The notes under the pieces were generated by a model that did no database searches, was not told the DNA's origin, and saw only the letters and a list, made by a program, of their open reading frames with translations. The position numbers were made by a program, and so were the translations under genes. Source: Nemophila menziesii (taxonomy: Eukaryota; Streptophyta; Magnoliopsida; Boraginales; Hydrophyllaceae). From it: a stretch of DNA of 64,000 nt. Below are positions 1-10,386 of this stretch, in pieces (the first letter of the stretch is position 1; each line of letters opens with the position of its first letter). The stretch spans positions 62,001 through 126,000 of the forward strand of contig JARWIR010000022.1 of assembly GCA_029959085.1 (NCBI GenBank), in the 5' to 3' direction.

Positions 1-528
1 AAGAGCGCCACCAAAACCAACATTGTTTTGTGGAAATGGAACCATATTGGTAGTCGCGAATTGACGAGGACTAAAATTATCTAAGATTGTGTACCTAAAT
101 TTCCAAAACTGTCTAAGGGGTGTCTGAAATTTGGTTGAGCATCATGGCATGGTTTTTTTTGGTGGTAACAAGAATTGTACCAGAGATGGGTCAAGATTAT
201 TAAATAGTGTAGCTGGTGATGGTGAAAAAGAAGCAGAATAATCGAATGCTCCTTGTAAAAGCAAATTGTTCTGATCAACCTTGTTGAAACTGGGTGAAAA
301 AGTTATGCTTTGGTGCTCAAGCATGTCGTTATTGTTAGCAATAACATTGTTATTATTGTTGTTATTTTTCATGTACCAATCTACATCATTTGTTGTACAT
401 ACAAATTTTTTAATGGTGTTTAAAATTATTAGATAAGAAAAGAGTTTGAAAGATCTCAAAAGACTAACTTGATCTAGAAATTTTATAGATCACTCTCCAT
501 TATTGGCAATAACTATGATTGTAAACAT
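1..528 (-). pseudogene. Broken gene fragment, C-type copy, 3' end cut by window
   Basis: Minus-strand frame 459-142 reads through seven to eight Asn residues (trinucleotide AAC/AAT run, about 341-367 on the + strand), then MLEHQSITFSPSFNK, a Ser/Ala/Pro patch, LFNNLDPSLVQF and LPPKK. An A tract of eight bases at 153-160 then throws the frame to a stop. A downstream frame encodes GNLGTQS and another the segment beginning NMVPFPQNN. The Asn run and Ser/Pro-rich low-complexity context suggest an activation or linker part of a plant transcription factor. I vaguely associate the LDPS-LPPK spacing with bHLH-type factors, but I cannot verify it. No DNA-binding domain is present. Confidence 0.45.
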
Positions 529-818
529 ACATATACCTATTATAAGTCGTCCTTATTAAGAATTTAAGTTAGCAATGAATGTCGTAATTGGCATTAGAAT
601 CACTGTATTCAAGTTTTTAATTAAAAATATAATTAATATTATATAATTTATTCTAGTAAAATATAAAAGAATTGTTATAATTATCTAATAAGATAAATGT
701 TGACAAAATACATTATCAAAACAAGAAAATAGAAATGAAATCAAAATGTAACATTTAGGTTTTTCTAATTTCTAAATTAATTACATTTATGTACCGCATA
801 ATCTTGGGGTTAGTCTTT

Positions 819-905
819 CATCCAATATTGGATGGTCCAATATATAAATACTGATAATTGGGCCATGCTTCATAATATAAATGGAATATTGGTCCATCCA
901 ATATT
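819..905. repeat. Hairpin-forming inverted repeat with 16-bp palindrome (M1)
   Basis: Arms 824-843 and 886-905 are 20 bp long and complementary at 19 of 20 positions, with a 42-bp loop. The left arm overlaps a perfect 16-bp palindrome CATCCAATATTGGATG at 819-834. The loop side begins with TATATAAATA at 841-850. Equivalent hairpins: 4086-4167, 7387-7468, 10682-10763, 14977-15058, 21076-21157, 24337-24418, 30446-30527, 33755-33836, 37063-37144, 40325-40406, 43626-43707, 46922-47003, 50187-50268, 53488-53569, 56783-56864 and 60049-60130. F monomers (M6, M9, M20) lack it. It could be a miniature element remnant or a promoter-embedded palindrome; no target-site duplication could be fixed. Confidence 0.85.
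841..850 (+). promoter_or_regulatory. Candidate TATA box (M1)
   Basis: TATATAAATA directly follows a CCAAT-like GTCCAATA and lies about 100-200 bp upstream of a CT-rich leader-like region. The same box is kept in every hairpin-bearing monomer. A second TATA-like string, AATATAAATGG, lies at about 873-884. Position and composition fit a plant core promoter reading to the right, but transcription is not shown. The minus-strand gene fragment starts about 300 bp to the left and reads away, so the arrangement is divergent. Confidence 0.35.
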
Positions 906-1182
906 CTATTGAAGATTTTTCTCATTATTAGTACCACATTCATTATTTACCTCTAATCATGTTAGTTTCAAATAGAACTCTAACCTAGCGGCCTTTAAGT
1001 ACACACATAACATACTAGCACCATTACCTATTATTTGTCTTGTTCTCTTATCTCTCTCAATCTTCTTCTCTCTAGTCTGGTTCTTCGTATCAAATCTTTT
1101 TTGTTCACTATCACTTCATTCCTCTTTCATTCTTGTGTACTATTGTTGTTCTCCACTTCCCAACATTACAACCTATTTTAAA
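906..1182 (+). other. Leader-exon-like, CT-rich block (M1)
   Basis: The part 1044-1075 is a Y patch dominated by TCT and CTC. It is followed by further T/C-rich sequence to ACCTATTTTAAA, then GTAAGT at 1183. No long ORF starts here. Composition is typical of a plant 5' untranslated exon. The GTAAGT donor occurs only in M1, M3, M12, M14 and M17; other monomers read CTAAGT or ATAAGT at the same place. The exon start cannot be fixed from sequence. Confidence 0.3.
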
Positions 1183-1606
1183 GTAAGTGTAACTTGTATT
1201 TCAGATCGTTAGACTTTACATTTCAAAAAATAAAAACAAGGTACTTTTATAATATTTAAAAAATTAATTGATTGGGTAATTTTACAATATATTTTTTAAT
1301 ATTATTCATACTTGGTTGTAGAGTAATATTAAAAAATTTAACTGTTTGATCAATTGAACAAAAAAAGAGGGCAAACATTAGATTTGTTTAGGAAACATTA
1401 CTTTTTGCATCTTTATATTTGTGAATATTAGTTGCACATTGTTAGCTTATATATCTATGGATTTGTATTCATAAAATTGCTAAATACTTATTCAAATTTT
1501 TAACTGTAAATAAGTTAGATTTTATTTTTATAACAATTATTTTGGAAATCCTAATTTTGTACCTTTACAAGTTTATAGTGTTAAATAAATTTTTTCATTA
1601 TTGTAG
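1183..1606 (+). other. Intron-like segment (M1)
   Basis: 424 bp, very AT-rich, beginning GTAAGT and ending in a T-rich tract and ATTATTGTAG. It fits the size and composition of a plant U2-type intron. The TA run in TTATATATC near 1449 varies in length between monomers. Short plus-strand ORFs of 60-65 codons seen here in most monomers come and go with that TA run and read across the acceptor, so they are not annotated as genes. Confidence 0.3.
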
Positions 1607-1643
1607 ATAAACTCTTGGTGGAGCTTTGGAGATTATATCTCTG
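1607..1643 (+). other. 37-nt mini-exon-like block (M1)
   Basis: Flanked by TGTAG on the left and GTAAGT on the right. The left AG with its T-rich tract is kept in all 20 monomers. The right GT is kept in 19, as GTAAGT, GTATGT or GTGAGT, all acceptable plant donors; M5 alone has lost it (AT at 15791). Positions in the other monomers are listed under each monomer. If used, it would be an internal untranslated or coding mini-exon of a plus-strand transcript. Confidence 0.35.
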
Positions 1644-2500
1644 GTAAGTCCATAAACAATTGATTAATAGTAATCATGTCTAGTGAATTAAATATTTCTA
1701 AATCCATGATTTTTTTTCGAATTTCCTGTATACTTTAAAATGTCATGTTTGTCCACTTAACTTTAGTTTAGCTGGGATTTTGCATTCTAGCATTGAGATC
1801 AAAAAAACTTTAGTTTTATTATATCATAAATATTTTTATTAGTATCTTTATAAGTAAAGTCTAATTATATGGGCTGGTTTTACCCAACTCTTTGAGAAGG
1901 TAAATCAAGAATAATATATATTGGTTCCAGAAATTGTTGGGGTAACTCTAGATAAAGTAAAAATATGTTTCCCCTTAGATTAATTCTGGTTAACCATTGG
2001 ATACCTTCAATTGCATTCGATTTCCTTAGATTAACTTCGGATTATCCCTATTGATCAACATTGGCCAAATTTTTTTTACACATGATAGAGTAAAAAATTA
2101 CTTAGAATCTAGAAAAGATGAAGTCATCATTCTTCTAATTCATCAATATTATCTACTATAAACGAATAAGATGAAATTAACAATTTATAAACCAATATGA
2201 ATGTTAAAATTCGATACTTCATGAATCATATACTTCAAAAAAACTTACAATTCAAAGTATAATGATTTATACATTACTTAACTTTCCCCAAAAAATATTA
2301 AAAAGAATTTCCTTTTACTTCATAAACCTTCAAAAGCCTAGATTAATTTGGGTCTTGTTAATCATCTTGGGTGCTCGGTCAACCTATTCAACCCTATATA
2401 TTTCTTTTCACACAAAATATGTTAAGTACATAAGTTATTTAGAAGCTTTAGGATTTAGAAAACTAAGATTCATCATAGACCTTAAAGTTTTACTAATTTA
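1644..2500 (+). other. AT-rich interior without recognised function (M1)
   Basis: No convincing gene. A 79-codon plus-strand ORF at 2262-2501 occurs in M1, M4, M12, M15 and M18 but is broken in B, C and E types, and a longer variant occurs in M11 (35157-35438). It has low-complexity composition and runs straight into the sub-repeats. This interval carries most of the bases that separate the monomer types. The same interval in every other monomer, between the mini-exon and the sub-repeats, is equally empty. Confidence 0.6.
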
Positions 2501-2612
2501 GGGAGTGAACTGCAAACTTGTTGGGACTAAAATTCAAAGTGTTGTAGTTTTAGAGACTGAAATGTAAAGTTTAGTAGCTTCTGGAACTAAAATGCAAAAT
2601 CTTAGTGGATTG
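2501..2612. repeat. Three-and-a-half 30-bp sub-repeats (M1)
   Basis: Copies at 2523-2552, 2553-2582 and 2583-2612 follow the pattern G-G/A-G/A-ACT-A/G-AAAT-G/T-C/T-AAA. A partial copy, GGGAGTGAACTGCAAAC, starts at 2501. The block recurs once in each other complete monomer, twice in M4 (12359 and about 13393), and is absent from truncated M20. The GGGACTAAAATGCAAA style is familiar from plant dispersed repeats, but I cannot assign a family. Confidence 0.75.
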
Positions 2613-2689
2613 AACCCCAAGAAGTTTTACTTATTTTTTATATCATTACGGTTTAGATTATAAAATATCATTTATCTCCGATTAATTAC

Positions 2690-2810
2690 ATCCATTACCT
2701 CCTGAACTATGAGAAGATTGAGAACTTACCCCCCACTGTTTAAAATGGTATTGGTTAACCTCATTATTAGTTTTCGTGACTCGTCACCCCTGTTAACAGA
2801 AACCGTATAA
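2690..2810. repeat. TTACCCC-type sub-repeats, spacing about 30 bp (M1)
   Basis: TTACCTC at 2695, TTACCCC at 2726, TTAACCT at 2755 and TCACCCC at 2784 are spaced 31, 29 and 29 bp. In other monomers the third and fourth read TTACCCC. The C run after the second motif ranges from 5-7 to 13 bases. With the preceding block this forms a unit of about 330 bp resembling a degenerate transposon-derived repeat. Confidence 0.65.
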
Positions 2811-3138
2811 AACCGCCGTTAGTTGGTCATGTGCCTGATTTTTTTAATAAAAAAATAAATTTTTTTGATTTAATAAACATTTCCTATTAATTAAAAATAG
2901 TATATTTGGTAGTTCCTAATCACCTAAACTTTAAAAACACAAATTTAAAACAAAAATAATAAAGCATCATACACAAAATCATTCATTGGGAAAACTAGAA
3001 GAACCCTAATTTCAAAAATTCATGTTGCCCATTCTAGTAAACTCTTATGCCCATTAGAAAATCCAAGCTTGTGTAATTTGGACTTTGCCTCATTTAAACG
3101 AACCTTAAATTTTTATATAAGTCTTGTTTATTTTTCAA
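2811..3138. other. AT-rich tail of monomer (M1)
   Basis: No gene. It contains AACCCTAA at 3002-3009 (telo-box-like, common by chance in AT-rich plant DNA) and ends in a T-rich tract with TTTTTCAAG or, in M5, M6, M7, M9, M10 and M20, TTTTTCAGG. The latter resembles a plus-strand 3' splice site facing the antisense of the next gene fragment. Confidence 0.5.
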
Positions 3139-6100
3139 GAGGGAACAGTTGAGTCTACAAGTCTTGTTCATTCAAACAATTTGTAAGAGTTCGAAAGTCT
3201 CTTGATTCTTTCCAAAGCCAGCGAAAGTAGTACAAACTTGACCCATTTCCCACCTTATATTGCAAAAAATTCCACCATCGCTACCTTGAGTGTTTCTAAG
3301 AGCCCCACCAAAACCAACATTGTTTTTTGGAAATGGAACCATATTGGTAGTCTCAAATTGACGAGAACTAAAATTATCAGAGATTGTGTACCTAAATTTC
3401 CAAAACCGTCTAAAGGGGTGTTAGAAATTTAGTTGAGCATCATGGGCATGGTTTTTTTGGTGGTAAAAAGAATTTTACCAAAGATGGGTCAAGATTATTA
3501 AATAGTGTAGCTGGTGATGGTGAAAAAGAAGCAGAAGAATAGACCTTGTTGAAACTGAGTAAAAATGTTATGCTTTGGTGCTCAAGCATGACGCTATTGT
3601 TAGCAATAACATTGTTATTATTGTTGTTATTGTTCATGTACCAATCTTCATCATTTGTTGTACATACAAATTTGTTAATGGTGTTGAAAATTATTAGATA
3701 AGAAAGAGTTTGAAAGATCTCAAAAGACGAGCATAATCTAGAAATTTTATAAATCACTCTCCATTATTGTCAATAACTATAATTGTAAACATAAATATAC
3801 CTATTATAAGTCGTCCTTATTAAGAATTTAAGTTAGCAATGAATGTCGTAATTGGCATTAGAATCACTGTATGCAAGTTTTTAATTTAAAATATAATTAG
3901 TATTATACAATTTATTCTAGTCAAATAAAAAAGAATGGTTAATTATCTAATAAGATAAATGTTGACAAAATAAATTATCAAAACAAGAAAATAGAATTGA
4001 AATCAAAATGTACTATTTAGGTTTTTCTAATTTCTAAATTAATTACATTTATGTACAACATAATCTTGGGGTTAGTCTTTCATCCAATATTGAATGGTCC
4101 AATATATAAATAGTTATAATTTGGCCATGCGTCATAATATAAATGGAATATTGGTCCATCCAATATTCGATTGAAGATTTTTCTCATTATCAGGACCACA
4201 TTCATTAAATACCTCTAATCATGTTAGTTTCAAATAGAACTCTAACCTAGCCGTCTTCAAGTATACACATAACATACTAGCAACATCACCTATTATTTGT
4301 CTTTGTTCTCTTATCTCTCTCAATCTTCTTCTCTCTAATCTGGTTTTTCGTTTCAAATCATTTTTGTTCACTATCACTTCATTCATCTTTCATTCTTGTG
4401 TACTATTGTTGTTCTCCACTTCCCAAGATTACAGCCTATTTTTAAACTAAGTGTAACTTGTATTTCAAATAGTTGGACATTACATATCAAAAAATAAAAA
4501 CAAGGTACTTTTATGATATTTAAAAAATTAATAGATTCGGGAAATTTACAATATATATTTTTATATTATTCATACTTGGTTGTAGAATAATATTAATAAA
4601 TTTAACTGTTTGATTAATTGAACAAAAAAAGAGTGCAAAAATTAGATTTGTTTAGAAAACATTACTTTTTGCATCTTTATATTTGTGAATATTAGTTGTA
4701 CCTTGTTAGCTTATATATATCTATGGTTTTTTATTCATAAAATTGCTAAATACTTATTCAAATTTTTAACTATAAATAAGTTAGATTTTATTTTTGTAAC
4801 AAATATTTTGGAAATCCTAATTTTGTACCTTTACAAGTTTATAGTGTTAAATAAATTTTTTCATTATTGTAGATAAACTCTTGGTGGAGCTTTGGAGATT
4901 ATATCTTTGGTATGTCCATAAACAATTGTTTATAGTAATCATGTCTAGTCAATTAAATATTTCTAAATCCATGATTTTTTTTCGAATTTACTGTATAGTT
5001 TAAAATGTCATGTTTGTCCACTTAACTTTAGTTTAGCTGGAATTTTGCATTCTAGCATTGAGATCAAAAAAACTTTAGTTTTATTATATCATAAATATTT
5101 TTATAAGTATCTTTATAAGTAAAGTCTAATTATATGGGATGGTGTTACCCAACTCTTGGATAAGGTAAATCAAGAATAGTATATATCGGTTCCAGAAATT
5201 GCTGGAGTAACGCTAGATAGAGTAAAAAAATGTTTACCCTTGGATTAATTCGGGTTAACCGTTGGATACCTTAAATTGCATTCGATTTCCTTAGTTTTAC
5301 TTCGTATTATCCCGATTGATCAACATTGGCCAAATTTTTTTTACACAGAGTAAAAAAATGACTTAGAATCTAGAAAAGGAGAAGTCATCATTCTTCTAAT
5401 TCTTCAATATTATCTACTATAAACGAATAAGATGAAATTAACAATTTATAAACCAATACGAATGTTAAAATTCGATATTTCATGAAGCATATACTTCAAA
5501 AAAGTTACAATTCAAAGTATAAATATTTATACATTACATAACTTTCCCCAAAAACTATTAAAAAAATTTCATTTTACTTCATAACCCTTCAAAATCCTAG
5601 ATTAATGAGGGTCTTGTTAGTCATCTCGGGTGCTTGGTCAACCTATTCAACCCTATATATTTCTTTTCACACAAAATATGTTAAGTACATAAGTTATTTA
5701 GAAGCTTTAGGATTTAGAAAACTAAGATTCATCATAGACCTTAAAGTTTTAATAATTTAGGGAGTGAACTGCAAACTTGTATGGACTAAAATGCAAAGTG
5801 TTGTAGTTTTAGAGACTGAAATATAAAGTTTAGTAGCTTTTGGAACTGAAATGCAAAATCTTAGTGGATTGAACCCCAAGAAGTGTTACTTATTTTTTAT
5901 ATCATTACGGTTTAGATTATAAAATATCATTGATCTCCGATTAATTACATCCATTACCTCCTGAACTATGAGAAGATTGAGAACTTACCCCCCCACTGTT
6001 TAAAATGGTACTGGTTACCCCCATTATTAGTTTTCGTGACTCGTTACCCCTGTTAACAGAAACCGTAAAAAATCGCCGTTAGTTGGTCATGTGCCTGATT

Positions 6101-6397
6101 TTTTTAAGTAAAAAACAAATTTTCTGATTTAATAAACATTACCTATTAATTAACAATAGTATATTTGGTAGTTCCTAATCACCTAAACTTTAAAAACACA
6201 AATTTAAAACAAAAATAATAAAGCATCATACACAAAATCATTCATTGGGAAAACTAGAAGAACCCTAATTTCAAAAATTCATGTTGCCCATTTTAGTAAA
6301 CCCTTATGCCCATTAGAAAATCCAAGCTTGTGTAATTTGGACTTTGCCTCATTTAAACGAACCTTAAATTTTTATATAAGTCTTGTTTATTTTTCAA
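3139..6397 (+). repeat. Monomer M2, type B
   Basis: 3259 bp. Gene fragment 3172-3792, hairpin 4086-4167 with the palindrome broken by one base (TTGAATGG instead of TTGGATGG), mini-exon 4873-4909 followed by GTATGT, sub-repeats from 5760. No GT donor at the end of the leader (CTAAGTG). Nearest relatives are M13 (offset 36239) and M16. The B second half is marked by AAAAGGAGAAGTCATC and TGCTGGAGTAACG. Confidence 0.95.
3172..3792 (-). pseudogene. Broken gene fragment, B-type copy
   Basis: Longest open stretch 3757-3440. Relative to C, D and G copies it lacks 33 bp, removing 11 codons in frame: FNKV is followed directly by YSSASF. TGA stops end the short reading from the far-upstream ATG (3792), and the frame also stops soon after LPPKK. 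A downstream frame ends LLQIV then TGA at 3174-3172. Confidence 0.45.
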
Positions 6398-9300
6398 GAG
6401 GGAACAGTTCGTTGAGTCTACAAGTCTTATTCATTTTTCAAACAATTTGTAAGCGTTCGAAAGACTCTTGATTCTTTTCAAAGCCAGCGAAATTATTACA
6501 AACGTGACCTATTTCGCCACTTATATTGCAAAAAATTCCACCATCGCTAACTTGAGTGTTTCTAAGAGCGCCACCAAAACCAACATTGTTTTGTGGAAAT
6601 GGAACCATATTGGTAGTCGCGAATTGACGAGGACTAAAATTATCTAAGATTGTGTACCTAAATTTCCAAAACTGTCTAAGGGGTGTTTGAAATTTGGTTG
6701 AGCATCATGGCATGGTTTTTTTTGGTGGTAACAAGAATTGTACCAGAGATGGGTCAAGATTATTAAATAGTGTAGCTGGTGATGGTGAAAAAGAAGCAGA
6801 ATAATCGAATGCTCCTTGTAAAAGCAAATTGTTCTGATCAACCTTGTTGAAACTGGGTGAAAAAGTTATGCTTTGGTGCTCAAGCATGTCGTTATTGTTA
6901 GCAATAACATTGTTATTATTGTTGTTATTTTTCATGTACCAATCTACATCATTTGTTGTACATACAAATTTTTTAATGGTGTTTAAAATTATTAGATAAG
7001 AAAAGAGTTTGAAAGATCTCAAAAGACTAACTTGATCTAGAAATTTTATAGATCACTCTCCATTATTGGCAATAACTATAATTGTAAACATACATATACC
7101 TATTATAAGTCGTCCTTATTAAGAATTTAAGTTAGCAATGAATGTCGTAATTGGCATTAGAATCACTGTATTCAAGTTTTTAATTTAAAATATAATTAAT
7201 ATTATATAATTTATTCTAGTAAAATATAAAAGAATTGTTATAATTATCTAATAAGATAAATGTTGACAAAATACATTATCAAAACAAGAAAATAGAAATG
7301 AAATCAAAATGTAACATTTAGGTTTTTCTAATTTCTAAATTAATTACATTTATGTACCGCATAATCTTGGGGTTAGTCTTTCATCCAATATTGGATGGTC
7401 CAATATATAAATACTGATAATTGGGCCATGCTTCATAATATAAATGGAATATTGGTCCATCCAATATTCTATTGAAGATTTTTCTCATTATTAGTACCAC
7501 ATTCATTATTTACCTCTAATCATGTTAGTTTCAAATAGAACTCTAACCTAGCGGCCTTTAAGTATACACATAACATACTAGCACCATTACCTATTATTTG
7601 TCTTGTTCTCTTATCTCTCTCAATCTTCTTCTCTCTAGTCTGGTTCTTCGTATCAAATCTTTTTTGTTCACTATCAATTCATTCCTCTTTCATTCTTGTG
7701 TACTATTGTTATTCTCCACTTCCCAACATTACAACCTATTTTAAAGTAAGTGTAACTTGTATTTCAGATCGTTAGACTTTACATTTCAAAAAATAAAAAC
7801 AAGGTACTTTTATAATATTTAAAAAATTAATTGATTGGGTAATTTTACAATATATTTTTTAATATTATTCATACTTGGTTGTAGAGTAATATTAAAAAAT
7901 TTAACTGTTTGATCAATTGAACAAAAAAAGAGGGCAAACATTAGATTTGTTTAGGAAACATTACTTTTTGCATCTTTATATTTGTGAATATTAGTTGCAC
8001 ATTGTTAGCTTATATATCTATGGATTTGTATTCATAAAATTGCTAAATACTTATTCAAATTTTTAACTGTAAATAAGTTAGATTTTATTTTTATAACAAT
8101 TATTTTGGAAATCCTAATTTTGTACCTTTACAAGTTTATAGTGTTAAATAAATTTTTTCATTATTGTAGATAAACTCTTGGTGGAGCTTTGGAGATTATA
8201 TCTCTGGTAAGTCCATAAACAATTGATTAATAGTAATCATGTCTAGTGAATTAAATATTTCTAAATCCATGATTTTTTTTCGAATTTCCTGTATACTTTA
8301 AAATGTCATGTTTGTCCACTTATATTTAGTTTAGCTGGGATTTTGCATTCTAGCATTAAGATCAACAAAACTTCAGTTTTATTATACCATAAATATTTTT
8401 ATAAGTATCTTTCTAAGTAAAGTCTAATTATATGGGCTGGTTTTACCCAACTCTTAGATAAGGTAAATCAAGAATAATATATATTGATTCCAGAAATTGA
8501 TGGGGTAACGCTAGATAGGGTAAAACAATATTTACTTAGGGATTAATTCGGGTTAACCGTTGGATACATTCAATTGCATTCTATTTCCTTAGTTTAATTT
8601 CAGAATATCCCTATTGATCAACATTGGCCAAATTTTTTTTTACACTTGATAGAGTAAAAAAATTACTTGGAATCTAGAAAAGATGAAGTCATCATTCTTC
8701 TAATTCATCAATATTATCTACTATAAACGAATAAGATGAAATTAAAAATTTATAAACCAATACGAATGTTAAAATTCGATACTTCATGATTCATATACTT
8801 CAAAAAAAGTTACAATTCAAAGTATAAAGATTTATACATTACTTAACTTTCCCCAAAAACTATTAAAAAAAATTTCCTTTTACTTCATAAACCATAAAAA
8901 GCCTAGATTAATTAAGGTCTTGTTAGTCATCTCGGGTGCTCGGTCAACCTATTCAAACCTATATATTTCTTTTCACACAAAATATGTTAAGTACATATGT
9001 CATTTAGAAGATTTAGGATTTAGAAAACTAAGATTCATCATAGACCTTAAAGTTTTACTAATTTAGGGAGTGAACTGCAAACATGTAGGGACTAAAATGC
9101 AAAGTGTTGTAGTTCTAGAGACTGAAATGTAAAGTTTAGTAGCTTCTGGAATTGAAATGCAAAATCTTAGTGGATTGAACCCCAAGAAGTGTTACTTATT
9201 TTTTATATCATTACAGTTTAGATTATAAAATATCATTGATCTCTGATTAATTACATCCATTACCTCCTAAACTATGAGAAGATTGAGAACTTACCCCCCC

Positions 9301-9693
9301 TGTTTAAAATGGTACTGGTTCCCCCCATTATTAGTTTTCGTGACTCGTTACCCCTGTTAACAGAAACCGTAAAAAACCGTCGTTAGTTGGTCATGTGCCT
9401 GATTAAAAAAACAAATTTTCTGATTTAATAAACACTGCCTATTAATTAACAATAGTATATTTGGTAGTTCCTAATCACCTAAACTTTAAAAACACAGATT
9501 TAAAACAAAAATAATAAAGCATCATACACAAAATCATTCATTGGGAATACTAGAAGAACCCTAATTTCAAAAATTCATGTTGCCCATTTTAGTAAACTCT
9601 TATGCCCATTAGAAAATCCAAGCTTGTGTAATTTGGACTTTGCCTCATTTAAACGAACCTTAAATTTTTATATAAGTCTTGTTTATTTTTCAA
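6398..9693 (+). repeat. Monomer M3, type C
   Basis: 3296 bp. Gene fragment 6438-7091, hairpin 7387-7468, candidate leader donor GTAAGT at 7746, mini-exon 8170-8206 followed by GTAAGT, sub-repeats from 9066. The C second half is marked by CTTATATTTAG, ATTAAGATCAACAAAACTTC and TTACTTAGGGATTAATTC. Nearest relatives are M14 (offset 36239) and M17. Confidence 0.95.
6438..7091 (-). pseudogene. Broken gene fragment, C-type copy
   Basis: Open stretch 7022-6705, identical in translation to that of M1. The full set of segments is visible in three shifting frames: poly-Asn to LPPKK, GNLGTQS, then the Gly/Asn-rich part (NMVPFPQNNVGFGG, CNISG) down to LQIV and TGA at 6440-6438. Confidence 0.45.
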
Positions 9694-9733
9694 GAGGGAA
9701 CAGTTCGTTGAGTCTACAAGTCTTGTTCATTTT

Positions 9734-10386
9734 TCAAACAATTTGTAAGCGTTCGAAAGTCTCTTGATTCTTTTCAAAGCCAGCGAAATTATTACAAACG
9801 TGACCTATTTCGCCACTTATATTGCAAAAAATTCCACCATCGCTAACTTGAGTGTTTCTAAGAGCGCTACCAAAACCAACATTGTTTTGTGGAAATGGAG
9901 CCATATTGGTAGTCTCGAATTGACGAGGACTAAAATTATCTAAGATTGTGTACCTAAATTTCCAAAACTGTCTAAGGGGTGTTTGAAATTTGGTTGAGGA
10001 TCATGTCATGGTTTTTTTGGTGGTAACAAGAATTGTACCAGAGATGGGTCAAGATTATTAAACAGTGTAGCTGGTGATGGTGAAAAAGAAGCAGAATAAT
10101 CGAATGCTCCTTGTAAAAGCAAATTGTTCTGATCAACCTTGTTGAAACTGGGTGAAAAAGTTATGCTTTGGTGCTCAAGCATGTCGTTATTGTTAGCAAT
10201 AACATTGTTATTATTGTTGTTATTTTTCATGTACCAATCTACATCATTTGTTGTACATACAAATTTTTTAATGCTGTTTAAAATTATTAGATAAGAAAAG
10301 AGTTTGAAAGATCTCAAAAGACGAACTTGATCTAGAAATTTTATAGATCGCTCTTCATTATTGACAATAACTATAATTGTAAACAT
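9734..10386 (-). pseudogene. Broken gene fragment, D-type copy with extended frame
   Basis: An ATG at 10386 opens a frame through MFTIIVIVNNEERS, the poly-Asn run and LPPKK to 10006. In other types the same upstream frame is closed by TGA; here it reads CGA. Private bases in the ATCATGTCATGG stretch (against ATCATGGCATGG in M15) give a stop soon after LPPKKP, so the frame is shorter than in M15 and M18. Confidence 0.45.

Larger units (their letters stand above)
1..3138 (+). repeat. Monomer M1 (5'-truncated by window), C/D hybrid
   Basis: This is the reference monomer for the layout. Gene fragment 1-528, hairpin 824-905, leader-like block about 906-1182, intron-like 1183-1606, mini-exon 1607-1643, sub-repeats 2501-2612 and about 2690-2810, AT-rich tail to 3138. 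Up to about 1.23 kb it carries C-type variants (CATTCCTC in the leader, donor GTAAGT at 1183). From about 1.76 kb it carries D-type variants (CTTAACTTTAG, TTCCCCTTAGATT). It therefore looks like a recombinant of two monomer types. Its counterpart is M12, at an offset of 36239. Confidence 0.93.

Noticed and set aside
1444..1620. Recurrent plus-strand 60-65 codon ORFs starting MNISCTLLAYIYLW (for example 4685-4876, 21675-21866)
   Set aside because: They lie in an intron-like AT-rich segment, run across the acceptor site, and open or close with the TA dinucleotide count. Composition is that of translated AT-rich DNA.
2262..2501. 79-codon plus-strand ORF beginning MIYTLLNFPQK
   Set aside because: Present only in D-like second halves, broken in other types, no recognisable domain, and it ends at the sub-repeat edge.
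3202..3432. Plus-strand 76-codon ORFs (MILSKASESSTNLTH and relatives)
   Set aside because: They are the antisense of the minus-strand Gly/Asn-rich gene fragment, which has the more protein-like translation.
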